IMG/VR virus record: IMGVR_UViG_3300033149_002561
Location: 1-24,017 of that record
From: a virus
Reading direction: 5' to 3' (one strand)
DNA: 24,017 bases
Part shown: one piece after another, positions 15,216 through 22,237 of the stretch
How the letters are laid out: each line of letters starts with the position of its first letter
Numbering within the stretch: the first letter of the stretch is position 1
Program-made: the position numbers and the translations under genes
The notes under the pieces: generated by a model
The model's database searches: none
What the model saw: only the letters and a program-made list of their open reading frames with translations
What the model was told of the DNA's origin: nothing

Positions 15216-16796
15216 CTACTTTTTCATACGAGGTTTAGTCTTTTCGGATTGATGAGATTGAGTTTTAGTATTAGTGTTTCTAGTTCCAGAATTAGAGTTA
15301 GCACTCATTCTGGCTGTCTCTTTCTGAACTTCTAAACTTTTTTCTTGTATATCTAATTCCCTATCCATATTCTCTGTAGATTTATCCAAATTTTTTGCTT
15401 GAGCAACAAATTGACGAAGTTGAGGATGTAAATCATCTTCATCATAAAAAGCTGGTCTGCCAAATTCTTGTCTAGCTTCACTCAAAGTCAAAGTACCAGC
15501 AATAAGTTCTTCTCTTACCCTTAATCTTCTATTAGGTATATTCTCAATAGCATTATATCTAATGAAAGGTATTTCAGCATATTGTCTAGGAGTAATATTA
15601 TGTACCTCTTTTCTCCCTCTGTCAGTTTTCAAATCATTTGGATGAAAAAGAAAGATATCTCTAAATACTTGATTAGTAAATGTATCTCCTATATAATTTT
15701 GTAGAACCATTACTCTTCTTCTAAAATATTCTTCTGTTATTTCATCTGTTTGCCCAGAAGTAGAAGGAACTAAACCTAAAATAGTAGCTGGAACACCCAA
15801 AGACGTAGAAATAGTTCTTATTTGATATTCCATAAACCAATCAGTATCCATTACTTTATCTCCACCAGAAATAACTTCTGCTTTAACTCTTCCATCTACT
15901 GCTATATCAGAACCCATAGACAACCCTTGAGAAATAGCATCAGCTATTCCTTCCATATGTTTTCTAGGCATAGGATTATCAGCATCTCCCATGTACCAAA
16001 CAGTTAATGGTCTAGCCATAGTCCTAATTATATCAGCAGTATCACTTTCCGCACCAAGTAAAATGTTAATAGAAGTCCTTATAGGTCTCATTAATGACCT
16101 ACCATAAGCCCCACCAGTATAATCTCTTCTTTTAAAATGAACTACATGTTCTGCTGGAACTTTAATAAGCCACTCATCTTCTTCTTTACTCCCTTTTCCT
16201 CTACTTCTTCCACTCGTTCTTGGAACAAAATATGAGCCTTGTACATGTTCTATTTTTGATACATCTTGCACATATTTTACTGGATTACCCCACCTATCTC
16301 TTTCTATTTCAACTGTATGAGGATGAATAAGTTTCAATTTTTTTATTCCCCAACCCCCCTCGTCATAACTATTATCATCATAAATCTTTTCTACAAAAGC
16401 ATCTCCTAATCCCTCTATACACAAAGCTATCTTTTCCATTAATGTGCTTAAACCCACATACCTACTCCATAATTTTAAAAACTTCAACTTTTCTTTTTGC
16501 CTATCTTCTAACTTTTCCTCATTATCAAAACCGAATGTGTAACCATATGCCACAGTCATACTTGCCTTTAAATCTAGACAAGCCATGACTATTCCTACTG
16601 TATCCATTGCTTCTTCATATTTTAATATATTGTCTTTTCTTGCCTCTGTAAAACGTATAAACTTTTTTGGTAATAATAATAATTTCCCTTCATTCTTTGG
16701 TCTTCCTTGGTCATAATACCATGTCTGATTCATTCTTTGACTTAACACCGTTGCATAAGGTTCATATTCATCCTCATAATATTTATATTCGCTCAT
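15216..16796 (-). CDS. Portal protein
   Basis: This 526-residue protein has portal features in order. The N-terminal alpha/beta part includes MDTVGIVMACLDLKASMTVA (about residues 64-83) and EKIALCIEGLGDAFVEKIYD. Then come KLKLIHPHTVEIERDRWGNP, AEHVVHFKRRDYTGGAYGRS and the core helix ESDTADIIRTMARPLTVWYM. Later are TISTSLGVPATILGLVPSTS and the clip/crown-type segment REELIAGTLTLSEARQEFGR, followed by a polar Ser/Thr/Asn-rich tail. The length is typical. It would form the twelve-subunit ring through which DNA enters and leaves the head. It has no SD but an A/T box about 29 nt upstream. No terminase gene adjoins it; the neighbouring divergent gene is unrelated. Confidence 0.9.
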   Translation of the reverse strand: MSEYKYYEDEYEPYATVLSQRMNQTWYYDQGRPKNEGKLLLLPKKFIRFTEARKDNILKYEEAMDTVGIVMACLDLKASMTVAYGYTFGFDNEEKLEDRQKEKLKFLKLWSRYVGLSTLMEKIALCIEGLGDAFVEKIYDDNSYDEGGWGIKKLKLIHPHTVEIERDRWGNPVKYVQDVSKIEHVQGSYFVPRTSGRSRGKGSKEEDEWLIKVPAEHVVHFKRRDYTGGAYGRSLMRPIRTSINILLGAESDTADIIRTMARPLTVWYMGDADNPMPRKHMEGIADAISQGLSMGSDIAVDGRVKAEVISGGDKVMDTDWFMEYQIRTISTSLGVPATILGLVPSTSGQTDEITEEYFRRRVMVLQNYIGDTFTNQVFRDIFLFHPNDLKTDRGRKEVHNITPRQYAEIPFIRYNAIENIPNRRLRVREELIAGTLTLSEARQEFGRPAFYDEDDLHPQLRQFVAQAKNLDKSTENMDRELDIQEKSLEVQKETARMSANSNSGTRNTNTKTQSHQSEKTKPRMKK

Positions 16797-16820
16797 ATGT
16801 TCTTTTTTCTTTTAATCTTA

Positions 16821-16829
16821 CTTAAATTT
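16821..16829 (-). promoter_or_regulatory. TATA box of the portal gene
   Basis: AAATTTAAG on the minus strand is centred about 29 nt before ATG 16796, in the 95-nt divergent space that opens the morphogenesis cluster. The spacer to the ATG is purine-rich but has no clear SD. Confidence 0.5.
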
Positions 16830-16862
16830 GTCTGTTAAAATTAGCTAAAAGTAATCGTAATG

Positions 16863-16875
16863 TTTAAATATATAA
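16863..16875 (+). promoter_or_regulatory. TATA box of the right-hand gene cluster
   Basis: TTTAAATATATAA on the plus strand is centred about 24 nt before ATG 16892, without an SD. It is the longest and most typical archaeal box in the window. Confidence 0.7.
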
Positions 16876-16891
16876 AAAAGAATATCAAAAC

Positions 16892-17467
16892 ATGACAAAA
16901 GTAGTAGTAAAAAAAGAAGAATTAATACCAGTATATATAGGAGAAAAAACAACTTTTTGCCTATGGGATAGAGGATATATAATAGGAGAATTTGAACATC
17001 TATCAGAAACAGATATAGGCATAGTAAAAGAAATAATGAACCCAACATCAAAAATACCAATAAAATTTGAAACATGGACACTTAAACCAACAAGTTTTAT
17101 ACACTCAGAAGTGTTTAAAAAAGCAATACATGTAATAAGAATAGAAGACTTACCTTCATATGGAAAAGTGCCAGAAGGATACTTCTTTATTTCTAATCAT
17201 CCAATAGTTTTTGATGCTCAAGATACAGATGATAAAAACCCAGAAAAATGGGAAAACCAATGGAAAATTTATGAACATTGGAAAATTTATCTTTATTTTC
17301 CAGCCCATCATTTATATGAACATTCTCCAGCAATGGCAATAGATTACAGTATAATACCTATTCCAACTGAAGATATAACGAAAGAAAACATAATAAAACT
17401 AGACACGACTCAACACCTCAATAAAATAAAAGAAACAAAAAATGAGGAGAAAGAAAAAAATGAGTGA
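16892..17467 (+). CDS. Hypothetical protein opening the right-hand cluster
   Basis: This is a 191-residue protein of unknown family. It has mixed beta/alpha segments (FCLWDRGYIIGEFEHLSETD residues 22-41; FKKAIHVIRIEDLPSYGKVP about 75-94; WKIYLYFPAHHLYEHSP about 130-146). It is rich in aromatic residues and ends in a charged tail (KETKNEEKEKNE). It is read from a leaderless-type start with a strong TATA box, so it may be an early gene. Its last eight bases overlap the start of the next small gene (ATGAGTGA). No enzyme motif, membrane segment or zinc site is seen. Confidence 0.75.
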   Translation: MTKVVVKKEELIPVYIGEKTTFCLWDRGYIIGEFEHLSETDIGIVKEIMNPTSKIPIKFETWTLKPTSFIHSEVFKKAIHVIRIEDLPSYGKVPEGYFFISNHPIVFDAQDTDDKNPEKWENQWKIYEHWKIYLYFPAHHLYEHSPAMAIDYSIIPIPTEDITKENIIKLDTTQHLNKIKETKNEEKEKNE

Positions 17468-17597
17468 AAAAGAACAAAAAATAGATTTACCTATATATTG
17501 TTGCTATTGTGGTCCACATCAAAGATTAAAAGATAATACCTTTTTTGATAATAGATTACAATGTTCTGTGTTCAAACCACAAATGAATTACACATAA
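17460..17597 (+). CDS. Very small Cys-rich protein
   Basis: This is a 45-residue protein (MSEKEQKIDLPIYCCYCGPH at its start). Cysteines 14, 15, 18 and 35 and His 21 could form a small zinc knuckle (CCYCGPH ... LQCSVF). It starts inside the end of the preceding gene by an ATGAGTGA overlap, with GAGGAG about 10 nt upstream. The same overlap arrangement and MS- start recur three more times near the right edge, which supports it as a real gene. The function is unknown. Confidence 0.6.
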   Translation: MSEKEQKIDLPIYCCYCGPHQRLKDNTFFDNRLQCSVFKPQMNYT

Positions 17598-17624
17598 CAA
17601 TAAGAAAACCGAGAGGTGAAAAAA

Positions 17625-18494
17625 ATGACCATCATATATGGTGATACTTTAAAAATAATTAGCCACCTTACGGGTAAAATAAAAGAAAATTCTATAGACC
17701 ACATAATAACAGACCCTCCTTTTGCTATAAATCTGGAAAAAAATCAACCAACATATAATAGAAAAAAAGAAAATGTCATAGGCGGATATATAGAATGGGA
17801 TACAATAAAATATTCCAATAATATGCTTTTCTTCTTATTTGCATCATCTATTATATGTAAAAAAACTGCTAATATTATAATATTTACCAGTTGGAATAAT
17901 TTACCTATCTTTTTTGAGGCTCTAAATCATAAATTTATAAGAACAGAATATAATTACCAAGGACATATAATTTGGAAATATCAATTTGGTATGAGAAATA
18001 ATAAAATAATAACTGGTCATTATCATATTCATTGGTTAACACTTACCCGTAACAAAAATAAAAAAGAAATTGTTTTTAACAGAGATTGTAGATTCCCCCC
18101 AACTAGTAAAGAAAATAAAAAACTTTCTTATGCTGATAGATATAGTGTATGGGAAATAAAGAAAAAATACAAAAAAAACCAACTCAAATATACAACAGAA
18201 TTACCTTCAGAGCTATGTGATAAACTTATACAATACTTTACCAAAGAAGGAGACATAGTTTTAGACCCTTTTGCTGGTGGTGGAAATATAGGTGCTTCGG
18301 CTTTAAAACATAATAGAATACCTCTATCCATAGAACTAAATCACAAAGTTATCCCTTATATGATTAACAATATCTATAAAAACAAAGAAAAAAATATACT
18401 AAAAGATTTGTCAGAAAAAAAAATAAAAAAATATTTACAAAAAAATCCTATATTATTCAAACATTATATAAAAAATAAAGAGGTGATTAAATGA
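17625..18494 (+). CDS. DNA methyltransferase, beta class (probably N6-adenine or N4-cytosine)
   Basis: This 289-residue protein has the catalytic motif TDPPF at residues 29-33, before the S-adenosylmethionine motif VLDPFAGGGNIGASAL at 212-227. This IV-then-I order defines beta-class amino methyltransferases. DPPF favours adenine, but N4-cytosine cannot be excluded. Other supporting parts are ELPSELCDKLIQYF (192-205), the helix before motif I, and IPLSIELN (232-239). It would methylate viral DNA, protecting it from host restriction. No restriction endonuclease adjoins it. ATG 17625 is chosen over in-frame GTG 17616, which overlaps the SD GAGAGGTG. The target sequence cannot be inferred. The stop overlaps the next start (ATGA). 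Confidence 0.9.
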   Translation: MTIIYGDTLKIISHLTGKIKENSIDHIITDPPFAINLEKNQPTYNRKKENVIGGYIEWDTIKYSNNMLFFLFASSIICKKTANIIIFTSWNNLPIFFEALNHKFIRTEYNYQGHIIWKYQFGMRNNKIITGHYHIHWLTLTRNKNKKEIVFNRDCRFPPTSKENKKLSYADRYSVWEIKKKYKKNQLKYTTELPSELCDKLIQYFTKEGDIVLDPFAGGGNIGASALKHNRIPLSIELNHKVIPYMINNIYKNKEKNILKDLSEKKIKKYLQKNPILFKHYIKNKEVIK

Positions 18495-18658
18495 AAAACA
18501 AAAAAGAACATAAACAGTTAATTGACTGTTATGCTCCTAATTGTATATTTTATAACAATGGTAATTGTAAGTTAGAACTAGTGATTATTGCTATAAATGA
18601 AACAACAAATTCTCCCACATGCCAAAATTACATACCTAAAAATGAAGTAGGTGATTAG
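18491..18658 (+). CDS. Small four-cysteine protein
   Basis: This is a 55-residue protein with Cys 13, 18, 26 and 44 in the pattern CYAPNCIFYNNGNC...PTCQNY, which suggests a single bound metal ion. It starts within the methyltransferase stop (ATGA) behind an excellent SD (GAGGTGATTAAATG). Its own end carries the SD (GGTGAT) of the next gene, whose ATG follows at once. Compact proteins with this kind of Cys spacing occur in archaeal genomes, but their role is generally unknown. Confidence 0.7.
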   Translation: MKNKKEHKQLIDCYAPNCIFYNNGNCKLELVIIAINETTNSPTCQNYIPKNEVGD

Positions 18659-19801
18659 ATGAAGGAAGAAAAAAGAAAAATAAGTATAATAACAACTGTC
18701 AATAGAGATAAAGGAACACATAATCTGATAAAATATACAACATCATGGATTTATGACCTAGTAACCAATAGATTACCAGAAAATTGTATAACAGAAATAT
18801 TTGTTTTTTGTTCCAAATCAGAGCACAAGAGATTGAAAAAAATTCTATCAATTCTAGAAGATATTGGGATAAGAACAGTTATAATATCAGAAAGTAGTAA
18901 AAAAATAGATACATCAGAATCATTAAACTCTTTAATGGATTTCACATCAAATGATTGGATATTACATCTTAATCCATCAATATTATATAGTAGTATAACA
19001 AGAGGGTTTATTGAACGAGTAATAAACAAAACCTTACTAAAAAAAGAAGATGAAATCTTATCAACTATCAATCTTAAAATAGCAATGATAGATTTAAAAA
19101 AAACTTTTTCCTCATTACATATGTTATACACAGCAAGAACATTATCAATAATAGATACCAAGACTACATTTAACATTGTTCCATTAATATTTAACAAAAC
19201 AAAAATGAAATGGATAGATTATGTTCCCAAACAATTTAAAGACTTATCTTCTTTTCCAACAAAGATACAAAAAGAATTTACAAACAACAATACAAGTTTA
19301 ATAAATATAGAAAGACAAAAATTAGTTTTACATAATGAGCAAGAAATACCTAAACATAAAAATTTTGCATCTTCTTTATCATTAGACTTTTCACGTGTTG
19401 CATCTCCTTATTTTTATTTAGAAGATTACCTATCATCAATGAGTAAAATAGTTCCTTATCACGTTATTTATAACACTCATGGAATAGTAGAAATAAAAAT
19501 AGGAGACATAAATCTAGGAAAAATAAGATACCCCAACCCCTATGAAATAAGACCTATAATCAAGACTTTGTTTATGGGTTCAGACGCCTTTATGCATTAC
19601 TTAAACTATCGTCTATCTTCTTATAAATCTCAAGATTATTACCATATTTTACAAGAGTCTAACCGTATTCCCAAAATCTATTCTTATGGAATGAAAGATG
19701 AAGGTTTATTTGTTTTCCCTTTTAAAGGTGAAAATTCTATTTTTACCGAAATAAAAACAAATAACATAACAAATGAAGAGGAGATAATATTAGATGATTA
19801 A
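18659..19801 (+). CDS. Possible GT-A-like glycosyltransferase
   Basis: This is a 380-residue protein. Its first third looks like a GT-A (family 2-like) domain: KISIITTVNRDKG (residues 7-19), TEIFVFCSKSEHKRL (about 45-59), IRTVIISES and a helix before NDWILHLNPSI (about 100-110). In active GT-A enzymes the last segment normally carries a DxD; here it reads LNP, so activity is doubtful. The rest (residues 150-380) is not recognised. It ends in an acidic tail that overlaps the sulfotransferase-like gene by eight bases. The start is set by GGTGAT in the upstream gene. A nucleotide-sugar-related role is an inference from this pattern and its neighbour. Confidence 0.5.
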   Translation: MKEEKRKISIITTVNRDKGTHNLIKYTTSWIYDLVTNRLPENCITEIFVFCSKSEHKRLKKILSILEDIGIRTVIISESSKKIDTSESLNSLMDFTSNDWILHLNPSILYSSITRGFIERVINKTLLKKEDEILSTINLKIAMIDLKKTFSSLHMLYTARTLSIIDTKTTFNIVPLIFNKTKMKWIDYVPKQFKDLSSFPTKIQKEFTNNNTSLINIERQKLVLHNEQEIPKHKNFASSLSLDFSRVASPYFYLEDYLSSMSKIVPYHVIYNTHGIVEIKIGDINLGKIRYPNPYEIRPIIKTLFMGSDAFMHYLNYRLSSYKSQDYYHILQESNRIPKIYSYGMKDEGLFVFPFKGENSIFTEIKTNNITNEEEIILDD

Positions 19802-20387
19802 CAAAAATAAAAAATATGTTAAAAAAAGGAGTATTTTAGTTCTTGGACTAGAAAGAACCGGAACACGTATAGTTACCAAAATGATTATCAACGGAGGAGC
19901 TTATGGAGACGATAGCCATAATCAACCTCTTGATTTCGTCATTGATGGTAAGAAAAATTTGAATATTGACAACAACATTATTGTTCTACGTAGAAGTTTT
20001 CCTCACGACAGAAAATATTATAGTATTGAACGTCTAATCAAGAGATTAAAAGAGATAGGTTATCCCACTTCTCATATAGTCATAACTAATAGGGATTATC
20101 ATTTTGTTATCAAATCTCAACAAGCTAGCGATAAAATTCTTCCCTATCCTAGTGGTATAAACAACAGATATGACCTTTACCAACAATCTATTATTAGTCT
20201 TTACAGTGAAATACCTTTTATCAATTTTTATTCCCCTAATACCCAAATAATTCAACTATCTTATGAAGCTCTTGTTCAATATCCTCAATATATCTCTAAA
20301 CAACTTAAAGAAACTCTTTCTTTACCTAATGATATAGTAGTCAATATCGTTGATGGAAATAAGAAATATGTAGAAAAAGGTGATTAA
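19794..20387 (+). CDS. Sulfotransferase-like P-loop protein
   Basis: This 197-residue protein has ILVLGLERTGTRIVTKMI at residues 14-31, the 5'-phosphosulfate-binding loop typical of sulfotransferases (GxxRTGT). IIVLRRSFPHDRKYY at about 62-76 fits the 3'-phosphate-binding segment with Arg and Ser. Near the end, LSYEALVQYPQYISKQLKE is like the common YExL---P segment of the family. It would transfer sulfate from PAPS to a hydroxyl or amine on a sugar or other acceptor, in the cytoplasm. It is shorter than most sulfotransferases (about 250-300), so the acceptor region is reduced. It overlaps the upstream GT-A-like gene by eight bases, with SD GAGGAGAT in front, suggesting a shared pathway. A related P-loop kinase is the alternative. 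Confidence 0.72.
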   Translation: MINKNKKYVKKRSILVLGLERTGTRIVTKMIINGGAYGDDSHNQPLDFVIDGKKNLNIDNNIIVLRRSFPHDRKYYSIERLIKRLKEIGYPTSHIVITNRDYHFVIKSQQASDKILPYPSGINNRYDLYQQSIISLYSEIPFINFYSPNTQIIQLSYEALVQYPQYISKQLKETLSLPNDIVVNIVDGNKKYVEKGD

Positions 20388-20801
20388 ATGAATAAAGAAA
20401 CAATATATATAAACGAAATAGACAATTGGTCAAAACATAAGAATACAAATAAATATCCTTATCTTGTTCTTTTCTATGATGAAATTAATTATTACAAATC
20501 AAATAAAAACAAATACAAATATCTTTTCCAGACAAAAAGCCTTAAAAAAGCAATAAAAAAATCCGTAAAATATTTAAAAAATAACTATGAAAAAATAGAT
20601 AACGCTGATATATACAAACAAAACTTAAACATTTATATTATAGAAGAATACAGAAACAATTTTATTATCAACAAATATCACAAAGTAAATAATAATAAAA
20701 AAGTATCTGGTAAATACGAATTATATGAAAAAGAAACTGTAGAAGGTTTAAATGTAAATATATTAGCCAGTGTTCATAAAAAAGGAGATGATAACCAATG
20801 A
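20388..20801 (+). CDS. Hypothetical protein, member 1 of a local paralogous family
   Basis: This is a 137-residue Lys/Asn/Tyr-rich protein. The segment KYLFQTKSLKKAIKKSVKYL (about residues 43-62), then a beta part (LNIYIIEEYRNNFIINKYHK), resembles the C-terminal regions of the proteins at 22230-22670 and 23175-23996. Shared features are an aromatic-led strand, a helix with IKKS, and an Ile/Tyr strand about 20 residues later. It starts directly after the sulfotransferase-like stop with SD GGTGAT, and ends with an ATGA overlap into the next gene. The function is unknown. Confidence 0.7.
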   Translation: MNKETIYINEIDNWSKHKNTNKYPYLVLFYDEINYYKSNKNKYKYLFQTKSLKKAIKKSVKYLKNNYEKIDNADIYKQNLNIYIIEEYRNNFIINKYHKVNNNKKVSGKYELYEKETVEGLNVNILASVHKKGDDNQ

Positions 20802-21028
20802 GTGGTGGAAAAGCATGTTGTTGTGAAGAACCTTTCAAAGAAAGAATGAAGAATTGGGTTATTAGACACTATAAACACAATCATTCTTATTTCAACGCTG
20901 GTCCCAGAGGAGCTGAATATCCATCTGATTATTCTACTATCTTTTGTAAAAAATGTCATCAACTCTGGCGTACCAAAGCCAAATATGTTGAAAAACTAAC
21001 CATTGAAGAATGGGAATGGGGATTTTAA
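20798..21028 (+). CDS. Zinc-ribbon-like small protein
   Basis: This is a 76-residue protein with three adjacent N-terminal cysteines (residues 7-9), H24, H27 and H29, then CKKCHQLWRTKAKYVEKL (residues 50-67). The last segment closely matches CLRCGYRWKTSARYVEDI in the minus-strand gene at 21224-21646, so the two share a zinc-binding module. The ATG overlaps the upstream stop (ATGA) and is preceded by GGAGATGAT. It probably binds nucleic acid or a protein partner; nothing more specific can be said. Confidence 0.75.
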   Translation: MSGGKACCCEEPFKERMKNWVIRHYKHNHSYFNAGPRGAEYPSDYSTIFCKKCHQLWRTKAKYVEKLTIEEWEWGF

Positions 21029-21201
21029 TGGACAAAATAATTCAAAAATTGTTAGACGATTTAAGACAACTAGTTACAGAAGGATTAGCTACTGATGGAG
21101 TACATCATAAACAGAGATACTTGTTAGAAATATCTATCAAATTAGGCATAAATGACCGTAGAATAGAAGATTATTATAAACAACTTAAAAAACTTTCTTA
21201 A
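21028..21201 (+). CDS. Small helical hypothetical protein
   Basis: This is a 57-residue protein predicted to be almost all helix (DKIIQKLLDDLRQLVTEGLA, residues 2-21; IEDYYKQLKKLS at the end). It starts at ATG 21028, overlapping the upstream stop by one base, with GGGGA about 6 nt before. An in-frame ATG at 21010 would lie inside the preceding gene. It is last in its operon and followed by a T-rich terminator. It may be a small helical adaptor or DNA-binding protein; no family is recognised. Confidence 0.7.
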   Translation: MDKIIQKLLDDLRQLVTEGLATDGVHHKQRYLLEISIKLGINDRRIEDYYKQLKKLS

Positions 21202-21205
21202 TTTT

Positions 21206-21236
21206 TTATATTTTTATATTTTTTTACTCTTTTTTT
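21206..21236 (+). terminator. T-rich terminator of the plus-strand operon
   Basis: Several T-runs (six, five, seven and seven T) follow the stop at 21201 and continue into the 3' end of the converging minus-strand gene. They fit archaeal T-tract termination. No hairpin is needed and none is evident. Confidence 0.5.
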
Positions 21237-21646
21237 ATAACTATTTCATAATTATCTCTAATTACATACATAAAATGTTCATTTACCTCATCTTCTTCCG
21301 TCATTTCTCTTATATCTTCTACATATCTAGCACTTGTTTTCCACCTATATCCACATCTTAAACAAATTATTTCTGTTTCTCCTTCTTCTTCTCCTATTTT
21401 TCTATAATGTTCCTTATCACATTTATGTCTCTTCTTTCTTACCTTTATTTCTCCTTCCGTTACCAACTCTACTTTCCACCCCTCTCTTGGTAACCTTACT
21501 CCTATTTTTCCTCCCTCTTTTTCCAACTCTTCCAGTAATTTCTTATCTTTTATACTTGCATGTATCCTTATATCTCCCAGCCCCAAATATATCACATCAT
21601 ATGCCTCAAATTTATATTTTCTTTCTTTTGTTTTCTTCTTTTTCAT
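21224..21646 (-). CDS. Zinc-ribbon protein with N-terminal basic beta domain
   Basis: This is a 140-residue protein on the opposite strand to its neighbours. A basic start (MKKKKTKERKYKFEAYDVIY) leads to a beta-rich part (GKIGVRLPREGWKVELV, about residues 47-63). Then H74, C76, H80 and C95/C98 form a zinc-ribbon, ending CLRCGYRWKTSARYVEDI (95-112) and an acidic tail. The cysteine pair and following 14 residues match the protein at 20798-21028. It has its own divergent promoter, with TTTAAAAAT 26 nt before the ATG. Minus-strand orientation and the basic/zinc composition suggest a DNA-binding regulator, as inference. Confidence 0.72.
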   Translation of the reverse strand: MKKKKTKERKYKFEAYDVIYLGLGDIRIHASIKDKKLLEELEKEGGKIGVRLPREGWKVELVTEGEIKVRKKRHKCDKEHYRKIGEEEGETEIICLRCGYRWKTSARYVEDIREMTEEDEVNEHFMYVIRDNYEIVIKKE

Positions 21647-21666
21647 ATATTTACTTATGATTAACT

Positions 21667-21676
21667 ATTTTTAAAT
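21667..21676 (-). promoter_or_regulatory. TATA box of the minus-strand zinc-ribbon gene
   Basis: ATTTAAAAAT on the minus strand is centred about 26 nt before ATG 21646. No SD is present. It lies about 20 nt from the oppositely directed TATA box, so the two promoters may interfere. Confidence 0.6.
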
Positions 21677-21687
21677 GTTACCGTTAT

Positions 21688-21697
21688 GTTTAAATAT
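21688..21697 (+). promoter_or_regulatory. TATA box of the right-end operon
   Basis: GTTTAAATAT on the plus strand is centred about 33 nt before ATG 21726, leaving room for a leader of several nt. No SD is apparent. Confidence 0.6.
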
Positions 21698-21725
21698 GTT
21701 GAAACGTAAGTGTGTGTAGATAAAA

Positions 21726-22013
21726 ATGAATATGCAAAAAGAAAGAGAAAGATATGGAATATATAAAAAAGATGTAAAAATAAAAAGTTTTAATGACTAT
21801 GGAAGAAAAGAAAGACTATTACTTACATGTTTAAGTAGAAAAAAGAAAGAAGGAAAATATTGTGATGGAACGTATTATACAACTGGAAGAGTAATAAAAA
21901 CAAAAGACTATGGAGAAATAATAGAAATAAAATGTAACAAATGTGGAGACAAAAGATACGTAAAAGAAAAAGAAGGAAATAAACCAAGCTGGACAATAAT
22001 AAAAGAATGGTAA
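21726..22013 (+). CDS. Zinc-ribbon-like basic protein
   Basis: This is a 95-residue, strongly basic protein. Cysteines 35, 46, 70 and 73 (LLLTCLSRKK, KYCDGTYY, IKCNKCGDKRYVKEKEG) look like a two-knuckle zinc ribbon. The CNKCGDKRYVKE part resembles the Cys-x-x-Cys ... YVE segment in the genes at 20798-21028 and 21224-21646, but lacks the tryptophan. It opens the right-end operon behind its own TATA box; a second in-frame ATG at 21732 is possible. The basic charge suggests nucleic-acid binding. Confidence 0.7.
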   Translation: MNMQKERERYGIYKKDVKIKSFNDYGRKERLLLTCLSRKKKEGKYCDGTYYTTGRVIKTKDYGEIIEIKCNKCGDKRYVKEKEGNKPSWTIIKEW

Positions 22014-22030
22014 GGATAAAGTGAAAAAAA

Positions 22031-22237
22031 ATGAAAATAATAGAAGAAAAACTGGACCCCTTATGTATATGCGGGCACTTGAAAAGTCATCATGATTTTC
22101 AATATGTAACAATAGACGGGCACCTAGCTTATCAAAGTAGTATATGTAAGCATATCAAATGTAAGTGCAAACACTTCAGATTGCCCCCAAAAGAACAAGA
22201 ACAAGAACAAGAACAAGAGGAAAAAGAAAATGAGTAA
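22031..22237 (+). CDS. Small Cys/His-rich protein with EQ-repeat tail
   Basis: This is a 68-residue protein with the pattern C12-x-C14-G-H16-x3-H20-H21 and then C39, C44, C46 (CICGHLKSHH ... ICKHIKCKCKHFRLP), probably a small metal-binding fold. A 'CxCGH...H...C....CxC..F' arrangement recurs in small phage proteins. The C-terminus is an acidic Glu/Gln repeat from a short tandem repeat in the DNA. It ends with the AATGAGTAA overlap with the next gene. Its function is unknown. Confidence 0.7.
   Translation: MKIIEEKLDPLCICGHLKSHHDFQYVTIDGHLAYQSSICKHIKCKCKHFRLPPKEQEQEQEQEEKENE
22193..22216 (+). repeat. Tandem GAACAA hexamer repeat (4 copies)
   Basis: Four perfect copies of GAACAA sit in frame in the gene at 22031-22237 and encode the Glu-Gln tail. 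Copy number could vary by slippage without changing the frame. Confidence 0.85.

Noticed and set aside
16845-17081. Minus-strand 78-codon Leu-rich frame upstream of the portal gene
   Set aside because: It is antisense to the gene at 16892 and would remove the space for both divergent promoters. The hydrophobic composition is typical of an antisense shadow.
21334-21660. A 108-codon plus-strand frame coding for a Leu/Phe/Tyr-rich protein
   Set aside because: It lies antisense to the zinc-ribbon gene at 21224-21646 and its composition is what the complement of a Lys/Glu-rich gene gives. No promoter or SD is present.
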